In this document: piece by piece, positions 43,997 to 53,642 of the stretch
Layout: each line of letters begins with the position of its first letter
Numbering within the stretch: position 1 is the first letter of the stretch
NCBI GenBank assembly: GCA_042862465.1
Contig: JASTVH010000003.1
Coordinates: 124,001 to 188,000 of the forward strand
Origin: JASTVH01 sp042862465
GTDB lineage: Bacteria > Pseudomonadota > Gammaproteobacteria > Pseudomonadales > Oleiphilaceae
DNA: 64,000 bases
Reading direction: 5' to 3'
Notes under the pieces: generated by a model
What the model was told of the DNA's origin: nothing
Database searches by the model: none
The model's input: only the letters and a program-made list of their open reading frames with translations
Translations under genes and position numbers: made by a program

Positions 43997-45315
43997 TGAT
44001 TGAGCCCTCCTCTGTTGAGGATCGGCTGGTCATAGAGATGGCGGCGATTCCAGGGCACCTGGTTGTTGGTGGGGTGCGACATGACCATCTGGAACAGTTG
44101 CAGTGAGCTGGCCTTGAAGGCGGCAATGGAGCCGGCCAGATAGAGGCGCCAGGCCCGCACGAAGGATTCGCCGTACATGTCCTGGACCTTGTCGCGATGC
44201 TCCTCGAATCGCGCCAGCCAGTCTTCCAGGGTGCGGGCGTAATGCAGCCGCAGGTTCTCGATATCAATCACTGAGAAGGGGCCGCGTTCTCCGATTTCCG
44301 CCAGTTCGGTGAGCGACGGCGGGTGGGCGCCCGGGAAGATGCGTTTCTCGATCCAGGCATTGATCCGGGCCGGCTGGTTACGCCCGATGGTATGAATCAG
44401 GGCAAGGCCTTCCGGATGCAGGCTGTGGCGGACCACATCCGCCAGGTCCTGATAGTGGCTGGGACCCACATGCTCGAGCATGCCTACGGATACGAAGGCG
44501 TCGCACTGGCCAGTGATGTTGCGGTAATCGTCGAGCACGTACTCGATCCGGTCATCCAGGTCCTGGCGTTTGGCTTCTTCTCGGGCGTAGGCCACCTGTT
44601 CCTCGGAGATATTGAAGGCACGGACTTTGACACCGTATTCGCGGGCCATGTAGCGGGCCAGGCCGCCCCAGCCGCAACCGGCCTCGAACACGGTTTGTCC
44701 GGGTTTTAGCTGCAGTTTGCGGCAGACGTGCTCCAGCTTGGCGACCTGGGCCTGCTCCAGAGTAAGGTCCGGGGTTTCGTAGTAGGCGCAGGTGTACTGC
44801 ATTTCCTCCTGGTCCAGCCAGAGCTTATAGAAGTCGTTGCCCAGGTCGTAGTGGTGGTGGATGTTTTCCCGCGCGGCCTTGAGGTGGGTTGGGCGCGCCA
44901 CGTGGTTTCTCCAGATCATTCGCAGCCAGCCGGGAAGCTGCTCTTCCGCAGCGCCCACGGCGTGATAGATATCCTCCATGAGGTCCGGAAGATAACCGTC
45001 CACATCGAGCCGCCCGGCACTGTACAGATCGCCAAAGGCCAGATTGGGGTTGCTGACCAGTTCGTAGAGGGCCCGGCGGTCATGAAGCCTGACACTGTAG
45101 CGGGCGGCCTGGTTGGGGGCAGTAATGCGTTCGCCATTCCACAAGGTGATGGTCAGTGGCGGGTGGCCGGCGAGCTTGAGGAACTTGCGGGTCATCCAGC
45201 GCTCGTAACCGAGCGGCGAACCATCGGCCCGTGAGCTGACACGAGGCAGGGACAGCGGGTTATCGCGTGAGTTGGATTGGCGCTGCTCCAAATCCATGGT
45301 GCTTTTATTCTGCAT
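43993..45315 (-). CDS. Cyclopropane-fatty-acyl-phospholipid synthase family protein
   Basis: A 440-residue SAM-dependent enzyme adding a methylene bridge to unsaturated phospholipid acyl chains. The N-terminal lipid-binding region is followed by the methyltransferase: YDLGNDFYKLWLDQEEMQYTCAYY, VFEAGCGWGGLARYMAREYG (SAM loop) and FVSVGMLEHVG. The start at 45315 has GGGAG upstream; an open frame 23 codons longer has no better site. It overlaps the following flavoprotein gene by 4 bp. Confidence 0.92.
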   Translation of the reverse strand: MQNKSTMDLEQRQSNSRDNPLSLPRVSSRADGSPLGYERWMTRKFLKLAGHPPLTITLWNGERITAPNQAARYSVRLHDRRALYELVSNPNLAFGDLYSAGRLDVDGYLPDLMEDIYHAVGAAEEQLPGWLRMIWRNHVARPTHLKAARENIHHHYDLGNDFYKLWLDQEEMQYTCAYYETPDLTLEQAQVAKLEHVCRKLQLKPGQTVFEAGCGWGGLARYMAREYGVKVRAFNISEEQVAYAREEAKRQDLDDRIEYVLDDYRNITGQCDAFVSVGMLEHVGPSHYQDLADVVRHSLHPEGLALIHTIGRNQPARINAWIEKRIFPGAHPPSLTELAEIGERGPFSVIDIENLRLHYARTLEDWLARFEEHRDKVQDMYGESFVRAWRLYLAGSIAAFKASSLQLFQMVMSHPTNNQVPWNRRHLYDQPILNRGGLNQ

Positions 45316-45619
45316 GGTTGTATCTCCCGAGTGTTGCGCCCTGGAGAAGCACACGGAGCGACACTGTGGAGCGCGTCCATGCACTTCCCCGGGAAGGCCC
45401 AGAGGTCCCGACTACCTGAGAGAGCCGGACGTCAATTGATATCCAAGTGCTCTGATCAGCTGAGATACTCCCCCGAGTATAGGAATGAAATGATCCGGGC
45501 CTCAAGAGACTGTCGTTAGGGGAACCATGCCATTTCTCAATGACGGTGATAGTAAACATCCGGTGTATAAGTGATCCCCTGTCAAAAAAATTCGACATAA
45601 CAGTAGGTTACAGGGGTGC
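45316..45619. other. Upstream region of the CFA synthase gene
   Basis: About 300 bp with no supported gene. It contains a palindrome ATACTC-CCCC-GAGTAT at 45465-45480 and a nearby TGATCAGCTGAGAT stretch, both candidates for regulator sites controlling the leftward CFA synthase operon. The part near 45590 borders the 3' end of the radical SAM gene. Confidence 0.4.
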
Positions 45620-46681
45620 TCAGGGAGAGAGTAAGTCCATTTGTTCGCCGCTCGGCCGACGGAAAAGATCGCAGCGCAGGGGCTCGGTTTCGTGCACATT
45701 CAGGCCTACCCGGCGGCAGCGGGCGTCGAATCGTTGCCGCAATAACGACGCATAGGGGCCCTGGCCGCTCATGCGGCGCCCCCATTCACTGCTATAGGCC
45801 TTGCCGCCACGCAGATCGCGTATCCGGGCCATGACATGGCTGGCCCGTTCCGGCAGGTTTTCGGCCAGCCACTGCTCGAATAGCGGTTCCACCTCCAGCG
45901 GCAATCGCAACAACACCCACGAGGCGCGCTGGGCGCCGGCCTCATGGGCGCGCTCCAGGATGCGCTCCATTTCCTGGTCGTTGACGAAGGGAATCACCGG
46001 GGCCACCAAAATGCCTGTGGGAATGCCGTGCTCACGCAGTGTTCGGATCACTTTCAGACGGGTGGCAGGGGCCGCGGCCCGGGGTTCCAGGCTGCGCTTG
46101 AGGTCATTGTCCAGGGTGGTGAGGCTCACCCTGACCGAGCAGAGCCCGGCTTCTGCCATTTTTTCGAGGATGTCCAGGTCTCGCAGAATCAGCGAGCCCT
46201 TGGTGATGATGGACACCGGATGCCGGTACTCCCACAGCACTTCCAGCAGTTTGCGGGTGATCCGCCGATGTTTCTCGATCGGTTGGTAGGCGTCCGTGTT
46301 CACGCCCAGGGCGATGGGGGCCGGGGTATAGCGGGGATTGTCCAGCGTCTCGCGCAGCCGGCGGGCGGCGTTGGGTTTGGCCACCAGGCGGGTTTCGAAA
46401 TCGAGCCCTGGCGAGAGGTCCCAATAGGCGTGGGTGGGGCGGGCGAAACAGTAAACGCAGCCATGCTCGCAGCCCCGGTAGGGATTTATGGAGCGGTCGA
46501 AGGGCACATCCGGGGAATGGTTGTAGCTGATGATACTGCGGGCCTGCTCCTCGTCCACCGAGGTGGCCACACTGTCCGGACAGGTGTCTTCCGCCGGATA
46601 CGAGCCATCATCTTCGACAGCCTCGATGCGACGGCTATGAAAGCGGTTGTGGGGATTGCTGCCAGTGCCACGGGTGCGCAT
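45620..46681 (-). CDS. PA0069-family radical SAM protein
   Basis: A 353-residue radical SAM enzyme with the iron-sulphur motif C71-EHG-C75-VY-C78 inside NPYRGCEHGCVYCFARP, followed by SIITKGSLILRDLDIL and RVSLTTLDNDLKRSLEPRA. The family is related to spore photoproduct lyase and is suspected to act in DNA repair, though its reaction is not established. GAGG lies before the ATG and a LexA box overlaps its promoter region (46693-46712), which supports a damage-response role. I recall P. aeruginosa PA0069 being listed among LexA-controlled genes. Confidence 0.87.
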   Translation of the reverse strand: MRTRGTGSNPHNRFHSRRIEAVEDDGSYPAEDTCPDSVATSVDEEQARSIISYNHSPDVPFDRSINPYRGCEHGCVYCFARPTHAYWDLSPGLDFETRLVAKPNAARRLRETLDNPRYTPAPIALGVNTDAYQPIEKHRRITRKLLEVLWEYRHPVSIITKGSLILRDLDILEKMAEAGLCSVRVSLTTLDNDLKRSLEPRAAAPATRLKVIRTLREHGIPTGILVAPVIPFVNDQEMERILERAHEAGAQRASWVLLRLPLEVEPLFEQWLAENLPERASHVMARIRDLRGGKAYSSEWGRRMSGQGPYASLLRQRFDARCRRVGLNVHETEPLRCDLFRRPSGEQMDLLSP

Positions 46682-46692
46682 GGGCGCCTCGA

Positions 46693-46712
46693 TACTGTAT
46701 ATGTGTACAGTT
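46693..46712. promoter_or_regulatory. LexA (SOS) box
   Basis: TACTGTATATGTGTACAGTT matches the enterobacterial/pseudomonad LexA consensus CTGT-N8-ACAG with an AT-rich centre and also agrees at the flanking TA. It lies 12-31 bp upstream of the radical SAM gene start, in a promoter position. Confidence 0.85.
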
Positions 46713-46750
46713 AATTGTGGTGGAGAGGCGGAAAGAGTGCAAGCTGTTTC

Positions 46751-46790
46751 AGGCGAGGAGGCGAGGAGGCGAGGAGGCGAGGAGGCGATG
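46751..46790. repeat. Octamer tandem repeat AGGCGAGG x5
   Basis: Four perfect copies of AGGCGAGG and a fifth with one change, in the spacer between the radical SAM and purD genes. The unit is unrelated to the heptamer family. Confidence 0.85.
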
Positions 46791-46818
46791 GTGAGCCCCC
46801 GTGAGTTGGCCCCTGGGC

Positions 46819-46860
46819 TTTTAGCGTCCGACGTCAGACGTCCGACGTCGGACGCTAAAA
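46819..46860. repeat. GACGTC heptamer palindrome at the 3' end of purD
   Basis: Perfect 17-bp arms (46819-46835 and 46844-46860) with an 8-nt centre. The arms run TTTTAGCG-TCCGACG-TC and its complement. It ends 2 bp before the purD stop codon. A likely terminator or 3' stabiliser of the purine operon. Confidence 0.85.
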
Positions 46861-46862
46861 AA

Positions 46863-48152
46863 CTAAATCACGGACTCGCGGCGGATCGCCCGGAAGCCGA
46901 TGTCCTTGCGATAGTAGGCATCCTTCCAGGTAATCTGTCGAACCAGCTCATAGGCCCGGGACTGGGCTTCGGTGACCGTTTCGCCCAGGGCCGTGACACA
47001 GAGGACGCGCCCGCCATTGGTCAGCACCTCGCCACCCTTTTCCTGGGTGCCGGCGTGGAAGACCTTGCGGTCCACTTCCTCCGTAGTCGGCAGGCCGGAA
47101 ATGGCGTCGCCCTTGTTGTAACTGCCCGGGTAGCCACCAGCTGCCATGACCACGCCAAGGGATGCACGCGGATCCCACTCACAGTGGTGTCGGTCCAGCT
47201 CGCCTTCAACCGCTGCCCGGCACAGGGCCACCAGGTCGGATTTCATGCGCAGCATGATCGGCTGGGTTTCGGGATCGCCGAAGCGGCAGTTGTACTCGAT
47301 CACCTTGGGGGTGCCGTCGCGCATGATCATCAGGCCGGCATAGAGGAAGCCGGTGTACGGGTGGCCTTCCTCGGCCATGCCCTTGACCGTGGGCTCGATC
47401 ACTTCGCGCATGATGCGGTCATGGATCTCCTGCGTTACCACCGGCGCCGGCGAGTACGCGCCCATACCACCGGTGTTAGGGCCCTGGTCGCCGTCCTGGG
47501 CCCGCTTGTGATCCTGGCTGGTGGCCAGGGGCAGGATGTTTTCGCCGTCCACCATGACGATGAAGCTGGCCTCCTCGCCATCGAGGAATTCCTCGATCAC
47601 CACGCGGCTGCCGGCGTCGCCGAACTTGTTGCCGCCGAGCATGTCCCTGACCGCCGCTTCGGCTTCCGCCTGGGTGGCGGCCACGATCACGCCCTTGCCG
47701 GCGGCGAGACCGTCGGCCTTGATCACGATGGGGGCGCCCTTCTCGGCGATGTAGGCCAGGGCCGGATCGATTTCGGTGAAGGTCTGGTAGTCGGCGCTGG
47801 GGATGTCGTGGCGGGCCAGGAAATCCTTGGTGAAGGCCTTGGAGCCTTCCAGCTGGGCGGCGTCCCGGGTGGGGCCGAAAATGGCCAGGCCTCGCTCGCG
47901 GAACAGATCCACCACGCCACCCACCAGCGGCGCTTCCGGCCCGACGATGGTCAGTTCGACCTTGTTCTGGGTGGCAAACTTGGCCAGCCCGTCGAGATCT
48001 TCCGGATCGATGCCCACGTTCTCGATCTTGGGCTCCAGCGCCGTACCGGCGTTGCCAGGGGCTACGAAGACCTGCTCGACGTCATCCGACTGAGCCGCTT
48101 TCCAGGCAAGCGCGTGCTCACGCCCACCGCCACCAATGATAAGGATGTTCAT
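46863..48152 (-). CDS. purD: Phosphoribosylamine-glycine ligase
   Basis: A 429-residue GAR synthetase, second step of purine synthesis (ATP-grasp, joins glycine to phosphoribosylamine). Seen are the N-terminal MNILIIGGGGREHALAWKAAQSD, the ATP-grasp KADGLAAGKGVIVA and VVIEEFLDGEEASF, and the metal-binding EYNCRFGDPETQ. Length matches E. coli PurD. AAGGTAA lies before the ATG. It follows purH in the same operon; the 67 bp between them hold another palindrome. Confidence 0.97.
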   Translation of the reverse strand: MNILIIGGGGREHALAWKAAQSDDVEQVFVAPGNAGTALEPKIENVGIDPEDLDGLAKFATQNKVELTIVGPEAPLVGGVVDLFRERGLAIFGPTRDAAQLEGSKAFTKDFLARHDIPSADYQTFTEIDPALAYIAEKGAPIVIKADGLAAGKGVIVAATQAEAEAAVRDMLGGNKFGDAGSRVVIEEFLDGEEASFIVMVDGENILPLATSQDHKRAQDGDQGPNTGGMGAYSPAPVVTQEIHDRIMREVIEPTVKGMAEEGHPYTGFLYAGLMIMRDGTPKVIEYNCRFGDPETQPIMLRMKSDLVALCRAAVEGELDRHHCEWDPRASLGVVMAAGGYPGSYNKGDAISGLPTTEEVDRKVFHAGTQEKGGEVLTNGGRVLCVTALGETVTEAQSRAYELVRQITWKDAYYRKDIGFRAIRRESVI

Positions 48153-48184
48153 GCGGTTACCTTATTCGCCTGTTCTTGATATGA

Positions 48185-48213
48185 CGTCGGACGTCTGACT
48201 TCGACGTCCGACG
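48185..48213. repeat. GACGTC palindrome between purH and purD
   Basis: CGTCGGACGTC (48185-48195) pairs with GACGTCCGACG (48203-48213), loop of 7. It ends 6 bp before the purH stop codon and lies directly upstream of the purD ribosome site, so it could lower or shape purD expression. Confidence 0.8.
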
Positions 48214-48219
48214 GTTTGA

Positions 48220-49803
<1,584 letters not shown>

Positions 49804-49840
49804 GATCCATGGTGCTTTTGACGTTGGGAGGGATGAACGA

Positions 49841-49874
49841 AACGAGGGCCCGGTTTTAAGGCCAAGCCCTCGTT
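49841..49874 (-). terminator. Hairpin between fis and purH
   Basis: AACGAGGGC (49841-49849) is complementary to GCCCTCGTT (49866-49874), a 9-bp stem. Read on the minus strand it is 22 bp past the fis stop and followed by TTTCG. It probably ends or attenuates the dusB-fis transcript before purH. Confidence 0.55.
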
Positions 49875-49896
49875 TTATGATTCACTCATTCGTTGC

Positions 49897-50208
49897 TTAC
49901 AGCAACCCGTACTGCTTGAGCTTCTTGCGCAGCGTACCGCGGTTGAGACCCAGCATGACGGAGGCCTTGGTCTGGTTGTTGCGCGTGTACTTCATGACCT
50001 GCTCCAGCAGGGGCGCCTCAACTTCGGACAGGACCAGCTGGTAGACGTCCTTGACCGGCGCTCCGTCGAGCTGTTCGAAGTAGTTTTTCAAAGCCTGCTC
50101 GACGCTGTCGCGCAGGGTTACCGTCGAGCCTCCACGTACCGCCTGCAGCGGCCGGTTATCGAATTGAGGCGATTGGGTTTGGTTTTCTGCCATGGTCTCA
50201 GCGGTCAT
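49897..50208 (-). CDS. fis: DNA-binding protein Fis
   Basis: A 103-residue nucleoid protein and global regulator. The C-terminal HTH is very well conserved (MKYTRNNQTKASVMLGLNRGTLRKKLKQYGLL). The ATG at 50208 overlaps the dusB stop as ATGA, the conserved dusB-fis coupling; a second ATG at 50193 is also possible. A longer open frame upstream lies inside dusB and is not the gene. Fis acts on rRNA promoters, recombination and nucleoid shape. Confidence 0.95.
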   Translation of the reverse strand: MTAETMAENQTQSPQFDNRPLQAVRGGSTVTLRDSVEQALKNYFEQLDGAPVKDVYQLVLSEVEAPLLEQVMKYTRNNQTKASVMLGLNRGTLRKKLKQYGLL

Positions 50209-51194
50209 GCTGCGAATACCTCTCCGTTTACGAATCCTGAAAAGTAATGCTCGATGCTTTCCAATTGCGCCAGGGCCGCTTCCAGGGTGTTGAAATATTT
50301 GCGGAAACGGCGGTCCGGATCGTGGGCCTGGAGGTACCAGCCCACGTGTTTGCGGGCGATGCGTACGCCCAGGTGTTCCCCGTAAAACCGATGCAGTGCT
50401 GCCACATGCTCCAGGAGGATGTCGCGAACCTCTGCCAGCGGTGGTGTCTCCGGCACGGTGCCGGTGCGCAGGTATTGATCGATTTCCCGAAAAATCCACG
50501 GCCGTCCCTGGGCCGCGCGTCCGATCAGCAGGCCGTCAGCGGCGGTATGCTGCAGGACCTCTCGGGCCTTCTGCGGGCTGGTGATGTCGCCATTGGCAAA
50601 GACCGGTATCGAAACCGTTTCCTTGACCTGGGCGATGGTGTCGTATTCCGCCTCACCGCGGTAGGCGCAGGCCCGGGTCCGGCCATGGACCGCCAGGGCC
50701 ACAATGCCGGCGTCCTCGGCCATGCGGGCGATCACCGGCGCGTTGCGATGCTCCGGCGACCAGCCGGTGCGCATCTTGAGCGTCACCGGGACCGAAACGG
50801 CGTTCACCACCGCGTGCAGAATGTCATGCACCAGCGCTTCATCCCGCATCAGGGCCGATCCCGCCGCCTTGTTACACACTTTCTTGGCGGGGCATCCCAT
50901 GTTGATGTCGATGATCTGGGCGCCGTTTTCCTCGTTGAGTCGGGCGGCTTCGGCCAGCATCTCCGGATCGCCGCCGGCAATCTGCACCGAACGTGGCTCG
51001 GGCTCCCCGCTATGATCCAGGCGCAGCCGGGACTTGCGGGTGTGCCACAGGCGTTTGTCGGCGGTCACCATTTCGGATACCGCCATTCCGGCGCCCATTC
51101 GCCGGCATAGCAGACGGAAGGGACGGTCGGTTACACCGGCCATGGGGGCCAGCACCAATGCATTGGGTAGGGTGTAGGGGCCGATCGAAATCAC
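50205..51194 (-). CDS. dusB: tRNA-dihydrouridine synthase B
   Basis: A 329-residue FMN enzyme reducing uridine in the tRNA D-loop. Seen are VLAPMAGVTDRPFRLLCRR, the catalytic Cys in NMGCPAKKVCNKAAGSAL, VTLKMRTGW, VHGRTR and NGDITSPQKA, then GLLIGRAAQGRPWIF. The start is GTG at 51194 with GGAG upstream. It is fused in operon with fis by a 4-bp overlap. The 208 bp upstream contain an AT-rich tract likely to hold the promoter, but no gene. Confidence 0.96.
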   Translation of the reverse strand: MISIGPYTLPNALVLAPMAGVTDRPFRLLCRRMGAGMAVSEMVTADKRLWHTRKSRLRLDHSGEPEPRSVQIAGGDPEMLAEAARLNEENGAQIIDINMGCPAKKVCNKAAGSALMRDEALVHDILHAVVNAVSVPVTLKMRTGWSPEHRNAPVIARMAEDAGIVALAVHGRTRACAYRGEAEYDTIAQVKETVSIPVFANGDITSPQKAREVLQHTAADGLLIGRAAQGRPWIFREIDQYLRTGTVPETPPLAEVRDILLEHVAALHRFYGEHLGVRIARKHVGWYLQAHDPDRRFRKYFNTLEAALAQLESIEHYFSGFVNGEVFAA

Positions 51195-51402
51195 CGCCTG
51201 CTCCTGTGCGTGAACTGGTTAATTCTCAGCCAGGTTACGGGGGCGCTAATGATACTCCGGGGGCAAAAGCCATGAAAGGGGTGGGGGTGGGAAAAAATTG
51301 ATTATTTTTCAGGCGATCCTGTTGACTTTTTAGGCGGGGTTCGCCCAAAGGGAAGGCGGGCGGATGGGAAGGGCGGCGCGAGGCCGCGGCCGTCCCGTTG
51401 CC

Positions 51403-52611
51403 TTACTGCTCGCTCACCGCCTGCGCCGGATAGAACTTCATGTTGTAGTTGACCGCGTCCCGCCCGGGATCCTTGATCGACAGGGCGATGCGCACCGGTG
51501 TGTCCGGCGGCAGTTCGGTCCAGTCGCTGGCTTCACCGGCCAGATACTCATCCGGCTGGAAGACCCGTTGCGCCACCACGTCGTTGTTGAGGTTGGCGAA
51601 GGTCAGGGCGATGGACGGGAAAGGCTGGGAGAAGCTGGCCTCGTTCACCAGCACCGCTTCCACGATCAGCGCGCGGGTATCCTGGGGATCGCTGCGCACA
51701 ACCAGTTTGCGGCTTTCGATCTTGCTGACGTCGATCAGCGGCGGCAGCTTGCAGCCGGCGAGATCGCAGGCCTTTTCGTAGTAGGGACGCAGCTCCGGTA
51801 CGCGGGCGAGGCGGTCAAACTGTTGCCACCCCACCTGGTAAACGGCGAAGGCGATCAGCCCGGCAATCACGACCAGCCACAGTAGTCCCTTGAAGAAGCG
51901 TTTGGCCACGCCGGTTTTGGTGGCCCCAATGGGCTCGGGTTTCAGGCCGGCATAGGGATTGACCTTGGCCTTGGGCTTTTCCGGTTGCGGTTTTTCCGGG
52001 GCCGGGCGCTCGTCGGGTTCGACCCGCAAGGTATCGTCCGGTTCGGCGGCGGTCTTTTCGGGCGGACGCTGTGGCTTTGCCGCCGGCCGCGGCTGAATTG
52101 CGGTTATCGGCTCCTCGGTGGGCGCTTCGCTGGGTTTGGCCGGTGCGTTGTTGTCATCTTCGGAGAGCATGCTTTCGGCCCAGCTCTCGTCGACCTCCTC
52201 CACCTGCTCTTCATCCTCGTCGGCAAACGCATGGCCGCTGCTGTCTTCATCCAGGGCCAGAAAGCTGTCGCTGAATTCCGGTTGTGAGTCCTGCGCCCTG
52301 TAGCCCTTTTCGGTGCGATCTTCGTCGGGGTTGTCGGCGAAGATCAGCTCATCGTCGTCATCGTCCGCGGGGGCCGGCTCGGGCTGGGGTTCTGGTTCGG
52401 GCTCCGGCTGGGGCGCAGCCTTGGGTTCAGGGGGGGGTGCCGGTTTTTCGGCTGCCTGGGGGGCGGTTTCAACCGCGTGGTCCCGGGCATTGAAGATCTG
52501 CATGCAGTGGCCGCATCGCACCTTGCCGCCGGCCACCTCGAGCTGGGCGGCGGTGACGCGAAAGCGGGTCTGGCAATGGGGGCAGCGAGTCAGGGTGCTG
52601 GTTTCGCTCAT
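51403..52611 (-). CDS. Zinc-ribbon DUF3426 membrane protein
   Basis: A 402-residue protein. The N-terminal MJ0042-type zinc ribbon has two Cys pairs (CPHCQTRFRV and VRCGHCMQIFNARDH). A long acidic, Pro/Glu-rich linker (about 55-215) with PEPEPEPQPEP-type repeats leads to one membrane helix (FKGLLWLVVIAGLIAFAVYQVGW) and the extracytoplasmic DUF3426 domain. The N part is therefore cytoplasmic and DUF3426 periplasmic. The family sits beside prmA in many gammaproteobacteria; function unknown. Confidence 0.85.
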   Translation of the reverse strand: MSETSTLTRCPHCQTRFRVTAAQLEVAGGKVRCGHCMQIFNARDHAVETAPQAAEKPAPPPEPKAAPQPEPEPEPQPEPAPADDDDDELIFADNPDEDRTEKGYRAQDSQPEFSDSFLALDEDSSGHAFADEDEEQVEEVDESWAESMLSEDDNNAPAKPSEAPTEEPITAIQPRPAAKPQRPPEKTAAEPDDTLRVEPDERPAPEKPQPEKPKAKVNPYAGLKPEPIGATKTGVAKRFFKGLLWLVVIAGLIAFAVYQVGWQQFDRLARVPELRPYYEKACDLAGCKLPPLIDVSKIESRKLVVRSDPQDTRALIVEAVLVNEASFSQPFPSIALTFANLNNDVVAQRVFQPDEYLAGEASDWTELPPDTPVRIALSIKDPGRDAVNYNMKFYPAQAVSEQ

Positions 52612-52717
52612 TAGGCAGTCTCAGACAAAAGCTTACGGACGAATGGTCCGAATTCGGTTGAAGTGTAGACCGAATTGCGCGCCGGCGTCATCTTTGGCCG
52701 GGTTACCAGATATCAAA

Positions 52718-53608
52718 CTACCGTCGGGTTCCATGAAGGCAAACCCAGCCATCCTGTTCTTCCGGTGCGTCCATGTCGAACCAGGCCTCGTAGCGCTCGG
52801 TCAGATCGGCGGCCTGGGTGGAGAGAATGCCGGACAGGACCAGATCGCCACCCGGACGGGTCAGTTTGGCCAGATGGGGCGCCAGATCCATGAGCGGTTG
52901 TGCCAGGATGTTGGCGATCATGACGTCTGCCGGCGTCTCCGGCGTCTGCTCCGGCAGAAACAGTGACAGCCTGTCCGGTGCAACGTTGTTGCGGCGGGCG
53001 TTTTCCCGGCTGGCTTCGAGAGCCTGGGGGTCATTGTCCACGCCGGTGCAGTGTTTGGCGCCCAGCAGCAGGGCGGCCAGTCCCAGGATACCGGAGCCGC
53101 AGCCGTAGTCGATCACCTGTTTGCCGGTGAGTTCGGCCTGATCCAGCCAGCCCAGGCACAGGGCCGTGGTCGGATGGGTGCCGGTGCCGAAGGCCAGGCC
53201 GGGGTCGAGCATCAGGTTGACCGCCTGCGGGTCCGGCGGCGTGTGCCAGCTGGGGCAGATCCACAGTCGCTCTCCGAACTGCAGGGGCTGGAAATCGTCC
53301 ATCCAGCTGCGCTCCCAGTCACGATCCTCCAGTACTTCCGATTCGATGTGCTCGACCGGGTGTTGGGTCAGGCTGTGATAGGCCTCGGCCAGGGCGGACT
53401 GGGTGGCGGCGATGTCGGCGTCCCCCTCGAACAGGCCGGTGACCCGGGTCAGGTTCCACAGCGGCGTGGTGCCGGGGTCGGGCTCGAAGAGGGGCTGGTC
53501 GGCGGCATCTTCCATGGTCACGGAGACGGCCCCCTGGCCCATAAGCAGGTCTTCCACCGGCTCGGCTTCTTCGGGGGGCACGGTCATGTGAATCTGGATC
53601 CAGGGCAT
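52718..53608 (-). CDS. prmA: Ribosomal protein L11 methyltransferase
   Basis: A 296-residue SAM methyltransferase trimethylating L11. The N-terminal L11-binding domain (about 1-95) is followed by DPGLAFGTGTHPTTALCLGWLD, the SAM loop VIDYGCGSGILGLAALLLGAK and MIANILAQPLMDLAPHLA (NPP-like site as NIL). GGAG precedes the ATG. It is 34 bp downstream of accC in the aroQ-accB-accC-prmA order. Confidence 0.95.
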   Translation of the reverse strand: MPWIQIHMTVPPEEAEPVEDLLMGQGAVSVTMEDAADQPLFEPDPGTTPLWNLTRVTGLFEGDADIAATQSALAEAYHSLTQHPVEHIESEVLEDRDWERSWMDDFQPLQFGERLWICPSWHTPPDPQAVNLMLDPGLAFGTGTHPTTALCLGWLDQAELTGKQVIDYGCGSGILGLAALLLGAKHCTGVDNDPQALEASRENARRNNVAPDRLSLFLPEQTPETPADVMIANILAQPLMDLAPHLAKLTRPGGDLVLSGILSTQAADLTERYEAWFDMDAPEEQDGWVCLHGTRR

Positions 53609-53642
53609 CGGGACTCCGTCAGGTTGTGGTCGGGGACTGGTT

